DNA of 11,846 bases from Prevotella sp. (GTDB taxonomy: Bacteria; Bacteroidota; Bacteroidia; Bacteroidales; Bacteroidaceae). The stretch lies in the NCBI GenBank assembly GCA_017623335.1, contig JAGAPI010000117.1, positions 1 to 11,846 on the forward strand, written 5' to 3'. Numbering within the stretch: position 1 is the stretch's first letter; each line of letters starts with the position of its first letter. Below the pieces are notes generated by a model. The model made no database searches. It was not told the DNA's origin and was given only the letters and a program-made list of their open reading frames with translations. This document shows, piece after piece, positions 7,283 through 11,846 of the stretch. Made by a program: the position numbers and the translations under genes.

Positions 7283-7789
7283 CTACTGTTCTATCTCGGC
7301 AAACTTCTCGATATTGTTGTCAATATATTCGGCAATTTGCGCCGTAAACTGCTCCTCATGCTCAACAAACGAATCATCGATGTCGTCGAAGCACGGGAAT
7401 CGCTCAAACAGCGCCATAAACTCCTCATCGCTGCATTCGCGCTCTATCGCCTCGTGATGCTGTTTGTAGAGCCTGCCAGCCTCATACATCAACTTCGACA
7501 GGTCACGCAGTCCCCACATCTTCACCACCCTTGCAAAAGGATTTTGGAAGATAAACGGTCCATAGCCATTGTGAATAAGCTGCACCATTCCGCCGTCCAT
7601 CATCTCGTTGCGCAGGGCGATATACGCCAGCAGTGTTATCTGTTCGGTATTTAGCTGCGCCATATTCTCCGCCGTCAGCTGTTCGCCAATGGCATTGTTG
7701 ATGGCTGTTACAAATATGCCCACAAATTCGTCCATACCCTGTGCTGCGGCAGCACGCAAATCGTTGTCTTTTACTATTACTTTTATCAT
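7283..7789 (-). CDS. DUF4375 / DMP19-like acidic protein
   Basis: A 168-residue, strongly acidic, probably cytoplasmic all-helical protein without signal peptide or membrane segment. The central stretch LNTEQITLLAYIALRNEMMD (46-65), followed by GGMVQLIHNGYGPFIFQNPF (66-85), matches my memory of the DUF4375 signature 'NE-x-x-x-GG-x-x-Q-x-x-x-N'. The C-terminus (about 120-168) is dense in Asp and Glu. The best-studied member, Neisseria DMP19, is a DNA-mimic protein that titrates a transcription factor; whether this homologue does so is unknown. The gene heads a same-strand set with smpB 34 bp downstream and has a clear promoter 21-52 bp upstream. The start is supported by that promoter and by a second methionine not occurring until residue 19. 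The family assignment is from motif memory and could be wrong. Confidence 0.68.
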   Translation of the reverse strand: MIKVIVKDNDLRAAAAQGMDEFVGIFVTAINNAIGEQLTAENMAQLNTEQITLLAYIALRNEMMDGGMVQLIHNGYGPFIFQNPFARVVKMWGLRDLSKLMYEAGRLYKQHHEAIERECSDEEFMALFERFPCFDDIDDSFVEHEEQFTAQIAEYIDNNIEKFAEIEQ

Positions 7790-7800
7790 GTTGTAGTAGA

Positions 7801-7835
7801 AATATTGTGCAAAAATACAATTTTTTCACAATATT
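7801..7835. promoter_or_regulatory. Operator-like inverted repeat over the DMP19-like/smpB promoter
   Basis: AATATTGTG (7801-7809) and its exact reverse complement CACAATATT (7827-7835) are separated by 17 bp. The -7 element (7810-7817) lies between the arms. The left arm covers the predicted transcription start near 7803. This placement fits a dimeric repressor site or a DNA-looping site; the binding protein is unknown. Confidence 0.5.
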
Positions 7836-7841
7836 ACCAAA
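7810..7841 (-). promoter_or_regulatory. Promoter for the DMP19-like gene, smpB and possibly the genes beyond
   Basis: On the - strand TTTG (7841-7838) is followed after 20 bp by TATTTTTG (7817-7810). This matches the Bacteroidetes -33/-7 pair TTTG-N(19-21)-TAnnTTTG in both boxes and in spacing. Transcription would start near 7803, giving a short leader to the ATG at 7789. It is the best-formed promoter in the window. Confidence 0.7.
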
Positions 7842-7991
7842 ACTTTGTTGTGAAAAAACGTTATAGGCTCTTTTTGTTAAATCACAGAAGAGGCTATAGT
7901 TTTTGTTAAGTACGTGTGCCTTGATTTCAGACTTTTTTAGGCTTGAGATAACATTTTTATCCCGACTGGCTTATAATTCGGAATTTTTATA

Positions 7992-8010
7992 TAAATTTGC
8001 AACCAAATTT
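7992..8010 (+). promoter_or_regulatory. -7 element and small inverted repeat ahead of the M15 peptidase gene
   Basis: TAAATTTG at 7992-7999 matches TAnnTTTG. Transcription would start near 8006, about 29 nt before the ATG at 8035. The -33 region is weak. AAATTTG (7993-7999), a CAAC spacer and CAAATTT (8004-8010) form a 7-bp inverted repeat overlapping the -7 box and start site, a possible operator though short and AT-rich. The rest of the 245-bp divergent gap holds an imperfect hairpin at 7862-7909 and no gene. Confidence 0.5.
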
Positions 8011-8034
8011 CTAAAGTGCAAAACGATAAACCTC

Positions 8035-8787
8035 ATGAAGAAACTGATTTTAATGACAGTAATGATTCTTATGGCAGTACGGCCGGCCACAAGTTTAGGA
8101 TATGAGAACAACGGGGATACCGACAGGCTTTTCCACCAATGGATTGCAGGGACTGTGGTTGACGAGTCGGAAGTGAACCGTATTGGACTGGACGCATGGT
8201 TTCAGACAGAAAAGATAGGCGATGACATATTTGCCAGAATGTGGAAGAAGTCATGGAAACAAAACTGCCCACTCAAAAGAAGTGACTTGCGCTACCTGAG
8301 AATGCTGCACCGCAATGCAGAGGGAAAGCCACAGCGTGGCGAGATGGTGGTAAACGCTGCCATTGCCGACAAGGTGCTGACAATATTCTGCCAGCTTTAC
8401 CAGGCTGGCTACAGAATAGAGCGGATGGTGCTTATAGACAACTATGATGCCAACGATAAGACTGCGATGCAAGCCAACAACTCCTCATCGTTTAATTTCC
8501 GTTACATAACTGGCTCCACCACCAAAATCTCAAAGCACGGCATGGGACTTGCTATAGACATTAATCCTCTTTACAACCCATACGTGAGGCGGAAAGCTGA
8601 CGGCACATGGAAAATAGAGCCTGCCATAAGCAGAAAATATGCGTTTAACCGTAACACCCGAACTGACATTCCATATAAAATAACCCACAATGACCTTGCA
8701 TATAAACTGTTCATCAAGGCTGGGTTCAAATGGGGCGGCAACTGGAAATCACTCAAAGACTATCAGCATTTTGAAATAGACCTATAG
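8035..8787 (+). CDS. Secreted M15-family metallopeptidase (D-Ala-D-Ala carboxypeptidase-like)
   Basis: A 250-residue exported zinc peptidase, probably acting on peptidoglycan stem peptides in the periplasm. The signal peptide is MKKLILMTVMILMAVRPATS; there is no lipobox cysteine. The M15 zinc site is visible as SKHGMGLAIDIN (166-177) with H168 and D175, and KDYQHFEI (241-248) with H245 as third ligand and D242 as the likely catalytic acid. MVLIDNYDANDKTAMQANNS (131-150) leads into the conserved SSFNFRYITG substrate-binding region. The ATG at 8035 is chosen over an upstream TTG-initiated extension at 7903 because it starts the signal peptide and follows the TAnnTTTG element. It is transcribed divergently from the DMP19-like gene. 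D-Ala-D-Ala carboxypeptidase and endopeptidase activities cannot be distinguished here. Confidence 0.87.
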   Translation: MKKLILMTVMILMAVRPATSLGYENNGDTDRLFHQWIAGTVVDESEVNRIGLDAWFQTEKIGDDIFARMWKKSWKQNCPLKRSDLRYLRMLHRNAEGKPQRGEMVVNAAIADKVLTIFCQLYQAGYRIERMVLIDNYDANDKTAMQANNSSSFNFRYITGSTTKISKHGMGLAIDINPLYNPYVRRKADGTWKIEPAISRKYAFNRNTRTDIPYKITHNDLAYKLFIKAGFKWGGNWKSLKDYQHFEIDL

Positions 8788-8854
8788 GTGGATTCTATAA
8801 AACGGTGGTAAATTAACACTCCAACTAATATATATACAATGTGTAAAAGAAAAA

Positions 8855-8885
8855 GATGGTGTGTCACAACTTATGACACACCATC
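8855..8885 (-). terminator. Rho-independent terminator for the LRR/small-protein transcript, possibly bidirectional
   Basis: GATGGTGTGTCA (8855-8866) and TGACACACCATC (8874-8885) form a perfect 12-bp stem with a 7-base loop. On the - strand it is followed by a TCTTTTTCTTTT tract, the usual U-rich tail, 38 bp after the small gene's stop. On the + strand the following sequence is only AT-rich, so termination of the M15 transcript there would be weaker. Confidence 0.85.
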
Positions 8886-8922
8886 ATCTATAAATTATTG
8901 TTGTTATAACTACAGACAGATA

Positions 8923-9108
8923 TTAAAACAATTCATCATCCTCGTCATCCCATACTGATTTACGCCTGTTGGCGTTAAAACGGCTTCCGTCTTGTGGGGC
9001 ATCGCTCACCCCCAATGAGCTACCATTACCCAGTGAGCCAGCAAGAATGGAACAGTCCATCTGCATCTCTATCACCGTGATCTCCGGTTTAATATATACC
9101 TTTTTCAT
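8923..9108 (-). CDS. Small (61-residue) protein with acidic WDDEDDELF tail, unknown function
   Basis: The protein begins MKKVYIKPEITVIEMQMDCS, then ILAGS, a Gly/Ser-rich middle (LGNGSSLGVSD), and a basic patch NRRKS before an acidic aromatic end WDDEDDELF. I have seen many short Bacteroidales proteins built this way (MKK-x-Y-x-x-P-E/x-x-V start, Leu-Ala-x-Ser junction, Trp-Asp/Glu-rich end), usually annotated hypothetical; no function is assigned here. The hydrophobic stretch is too broken for a normal signal peptide. The gene starts 13 bp after the stop of the LRR protein gene and ends 38 bp before a strong terminator, so it is most likely the last cistron of that transcript. A leader/core peptide precursor is one possibility, with the ILAGS region as processing site, but no modification or transport gene is in view. 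Confidence 0.65.
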   Translation of the reverse strand: MKKVYIKPEITVIEMQMDCSILAGSLGNGSSLGVSDAPQDGSRFNANRRKSVWDDEDDELF

Positions 9109-9121
9109 AAATTCTGCTTTT

Positions 9122-11846
9122 TTATTTGATTATTACTTTTTTACCGCCGATAATATTCACTCCCTTCTGTACGGTTGACATACGCTGACCGTTGAGATTG
9201 TATATCGCCTTGTTCTCAGGGCCTGTAGTGCTGTCTATGCCGCCAATAGATGTTGTATTGCCGTCTCCAAGTACTACGCTGAGTTTCGGAGCTCTGTTCT
9301 GTGTGAGCTTCAGATAAGCGGTATGTGCGGCGAGCGATGTTCCCTGTTTCACTCTTGCAAACATATTCTCATCTTTCAGCAGTCCGTAGATGGTTCCGTC
9401 CGACTTTATTCCGTTGGGAGCGGCTGTCAGTACTGTGGATATGGGGCTGCCTTCCTCTGTAGCCACAGAAAAACCTTTTTCGCCCGAACCACCGATAATC
9501 ACTCCGGTGTTTGCCGGTATTATCTTTGTGGCAACAGCTTCAATCACCACCTTGTCGCCGTCGAGTCTTGACGAGTAAACCGTCACTCCCTCAGGTACAT
9601 TAACAGGATATGTGGCGCTGAATGTTGCGAAGTTTGTCTGCGACACAGTCTTGGCATATCCCGGACACAGGTTGTAGGATGTCTCATCTGCCGATATGCG
9701 CAGATATCCCGTGAATGCTCCAGCCGTGGTTCCTCCGGCCTCATTTATGGCATTGCCCTCTATGTTGTGTTCGTTGTCCTGCAATTCTGTGGCAGAATAA
9801 GCAGCGACAAAGGCTACATTCTGTTTCTCGTCTGTCATATCTGAAGTGACGGGATAAACGTCAGAGACATTTACTGTATAGCTGTCCTTCACATCCGAGA
9901 CCCTGATCAGATAAGGCTTGTTTGCCTCTATTGTCTTGGTCTCAACATCAAAGTATACAGTGTTTCCTGAAAGTGTGTCAAGTGAAGCCACGAGTGTATT
10001 CTCACCAAACACAGATGCAATTTCGCTCTCATTCATGGCAAACGGAAGTGTAATTGCGTTCCAGTTTTCCGATGAGCCGAAGTCACGCTTCAAGATAAGC
10101 TGATTGCCATTCATGGCAAACTGGTTTGGAGTGGCGAATGCATATACGGCATCCATGCGCACACCGCCAGTTGCGACATATCCTGCCTCACCTCCCTTGT
10201 TGGCGATGATATTCTCACCCGATGCCACACCGTCCATCACAAACACGAGGCAATTAGGATTAGCTCCGGCGAAAGACTCTGTGCTGATGCCTGAGGCAGC
10301 CTTTCCACTGGCACGCGCTGCCGCCTTCCTTGCCGCAGCCGCAACCTCTGAGCCTTGGGTGTTGATGATTACACTTGTCAGGCTGCCGCATCCTGCAAAT
10401 GCACCGTTGCCTATTTCCGACACATTGGTCAGCGTGATAGTCTCAAGGTTAGAGCATCCTGCAAAAGCGTTCTCGCCGATTGCGGTCACAGTCTCCGGTA
10501 TGCTGACATTGACAAGGTTCGCAAGTCCGTTCAGCGCATTATCCGGTATCACCGTGTTCTCCATTCCGCTAAGGTCTATGTTCTCCAATCCCTCGAAGTT
10601 CTCGCGTATGGTGGTAAATGTCTCCTCGGATATCTCACCGTCAAGCTTCACTTCAGTTATGTCGGCAACCTCGTCGGTCGCGATGGCCTTCAAGTCTTCG
10701 TTGGTAAGCGTAGCGCCGTTCACGGGTACGACAGCCACATCGACAGCCACATTGGCCTGAATGTCCTCCACCGTATATACACCGCTCTCATCGGCAGGCA
10801 TCTCGTTGCCGTCAACCTTTACCTTAACGGTCATTTCCTCATTCTCAGGTGCCGTCACGGTAAACTTCAACGGGTCGCCCTCCTTTATGTCTGTAAGTGT
10901 ATAGCCATCAACAGCAGCAACCTTGATGTTCTCCGGAGATGTCACTTTTGCATCATAGAAGTATACCACATCAAAGCGGACATCGCTATTGACCGTAACG
11001 CTCCACATATTGCCACTCGCTGCCCAATCACCGCCGTCTGTCTGCGTGCCGTTCAGATAAACCTTAAATTTCTGATCTTTCTTAATCGGGTTATTGCCAT
11101 TATATATAGGATGCACCTTAACCTTCATGTCTATTTTTGTTCCCTTTTCAACCTTGTCAGTATTCTTACCGAATATATACGGCTCGGCGCGCTCAGGATC
11201 GTAAGTAATCGTATAGGTAGGAGCAACCTCATTTATTGTAGCAAACAGATTCCAATACGACATAGCCTGATATTTAGACTTGCTTCCCTGAGGCACTTCC
11301 AATGTGATGTTCTTGCTAAACGAGCCTCCCGGGAACGGGTCGCCGTTTGTCAGGGGAATTGGAGTGGCAGACAAAGATATGACTTTTGTCAGAGGACAAT
11401 ACGTAAAAGCAGACACTCCTATATACTCGACATTCTCCGGTATAGTTATTTCATTCAAATAATCCATACGATAGAATGCACTGGTCTCTATACGCTTAAG
11501 TGATTTGGGGAGTATCACTTTTGTTATGGCTGATTTTTTTGATGACGCAAAAGCCATTGGGGGCAATGAGTTCGCCTTATTTCCGTCGCCTACAATTTCA
11601 ACATCCGAAAGGTCAATCGTGGAAAAATTGTTTGTATAAGCCTGAATCACCTCAAAGTCCTTTGCATTCATCTTGCCGACCAGACGTAAATTCGGATTTG
11701 TCGGCTTCTCAGTAATCTTCTCAGCCAGCTGTCCGGCATATATATTATATGTCTTATATGGTGTCTCATTCTGGTCATAGACTGATATTGTCACATCGAG
11801 GTCTTCCTTGACATTGGTTATCTGCACCGTTGCCGACTGCTGTGCC
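9122..11846 (-). CDS. BspA-like leucine-rich-repeat surface protein, N-terminus beyond the window
   Basis: The frame stays open past the window edge, with 907 codons visible and a TAA at 9122-9124. A GTG at 11827 is an internal valine codon, not a supported start. Residues are counted from that codon. The protein opens with the BspA-type pattern AGQLAEKI ... LRLVGKMNAKDF ... STIDLSDVEI (31-78), then LRR_5 repeats (about 86-200), two beta-rich segments (about 203-370), and a second LRR block that restarts with the same pattern (390-490) plus a cap (NPNCLVFV, 523-530). Beta-rich modules follow, with WNAITLPFAMNESEI (589-603) and PANTGVIIGGSG. The last 25 residues, IYNLNGQRM to GGKKVIIK, resemble Bacteroidetes C-terminal sorting or anchoring tails. 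Such proteins bind host proteins or other bacteria at the surface. Probably only a signal peptide and a short stretch are missing. The small gene follows 13 bp downstream. Confidence 0.85.
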   Translation of the reverse strand, partial: AQQSATVQITNVKEDLDVTISVYDQNETPYKTYNIYAGQLAEKITEKPTNPNLRLVGKMNAKDFEVIQAYTNNFSTIDLSDVEIVGDGNKANSLPPMAFASSKKSAITKVILPKSLKRIETSAFYRMDYLNEITIPENVEYIGVSAFTYCPLTKVISLSATPIPLTNGDPFPGGSFSKNITLEVPQGSKSKYQAMSYWNLFATINEVAPTYTITYDPERAEPYIFGKNTDKVEKGTKIDMKVKVHPIYNGNNPIKKDQKFKVYLNGTQTDGGDWAASGNMWSVTVNSDVRFDVVYFYDAKVTSPENIKVAAVDGYTLTDIKEGDPLKFTVTAPENEEMTVKVKVDGNEMPADESGVYTVEDIQANVAVDVAVVPVNGATLTNEDLKAIATDEVADITEVKLDGEISEETFTTIRENFEGLENIDLSGMENTVIPDNALNGLANLVNVSIPETVTAIGENAFAGCSNLETITLTNVSEIGNGAFAGCGSLTSVIINTQGSEVAAAARKAAARASGKAASGISTESFAGANPNCLVFVMDGVASGENIIANKGGEAGYVATGGVRMDAVYAFATPNQFAMNGNQLILKRDFGSSENWNAITLPFAMNESEIASVFGENTLVASLDTLSGNTVYFDVETKTIEANKPYLIRVSDVKDSYTVNVSDVYPVTSDMTDEKQNVAFVAAYSATELQDNEHNIEGNAINEAGGTTAGAFTGYLRISADETSYNLCPGYAKTVSQTNFATFSATYPVNVPEGVTVYSSRLDGDKVVIEAVATKIIPANTGVIIGGSGEKGFSVATEEGSPISTVLTAAPNGIKSDGTIYGLLKDENMFARVKQGTSLAAHTAYLKLTQNRAPKLSVVLGDGNTTSIGGIDSTTGPENKAIYNLNGQRMSTVQKGVNIIGGKKVIIK

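Noticed and set aside
7903..8034. 44-codon N-terminal extension of the M15 peptidase from a TTG
   Set aside because: It would run through the TAnnTTTG promoter and bury the signal peptide that begins at 8035.
10355..11503. Long + strand ORF (382 codons) antisense to the LRR gene
   Set aside because: It mirrors a protein with clear LRR structure on the other strand, its translation is rich in Cys, His, Ile and Arg without domains, and it has no leader signals.
1..11846. CRISPR arrays, tRNA or rRNA genes, insertion sequences, phage or toxin-antitoxin modules
   Set aside because: Looked for on both strands. No regularly spaced repeats, no cloverleaf or rRNA segments, and no transposase or integrase reading frames were seen.

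Overview
The window looks like a chromosomal segment from a Bacteroidales bacterium, probably Prevotella or a close relative. The grounds are a bifunctional fucokinase/GDP-fucose pyrophosphorylase of the Bacteroides Fkp type, a BspA-like leucine-rich-repeat surface protein ending in an 'NLNGQR...GGKKVIIK' tail, a phosphate-selective-type porin, and leaders that carry the Bacteroidetes -7 element TAnnTTTG with little Shine-Dalgarno signal. This is inferred from protein families, not from a database search.

Left part (1-2018, + strand). The last 32 codons of a gene, probably a DUF1593-type protein, end at 100. After a 147-bp gap with a TAnnTTTG promoter and spaced ACGG repeats comes a two-component operon: an OmpR-family response regulator and a membrane histidine kinase whose reading frames overlap by 11 bp.

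Middle part (2061-7789, - strand). Reading in the direction of transcription there is a DUF4375/DMP19-like acidic protein, smpB, a 170-bp inverted-repeat-rich intergenic element that fills the whole smpB-HAD gap, a HAD phosphatase, fkp and an outer-membrane porin. A well-formed promoter lies ahead of the DMP19-like gene. I see none inside the repeat element or the 25-bp HAD-fkp gap, so the first four genes may form one transcription unit. The porin has its own -7 element, which lies in one arm of a perfect 15-bp inverted repeat; the other arm runs into the porin start codon. SmpB is the tmRNA partner in ribosome rescue. Fkp makes GDP-fucose for fucosylated surface glycans and glycoproteins. 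The porin is an outer-membrane channel.

Right part (8035-11846). A secreted M15-family peptidase is transcribed divergently from the DMP19-like gene. It converges on a - strand pair: a large, partly visible BspA-like LRR surface protein and, 13 bp downstream, a 61-codon acidic-tailed small protein. A strong hairpin at 8855-8885, followed by a U-rich tract on the - strand, terminates this pair.

No tRNA, rRNA, CRISPR array, transposase or phage gene was seen. The least explained elements are the porin leader palindrome, the smpB-HAD repeat element, the operator-like repeat at 7801-7835, and the small protein next to the LRR gene.
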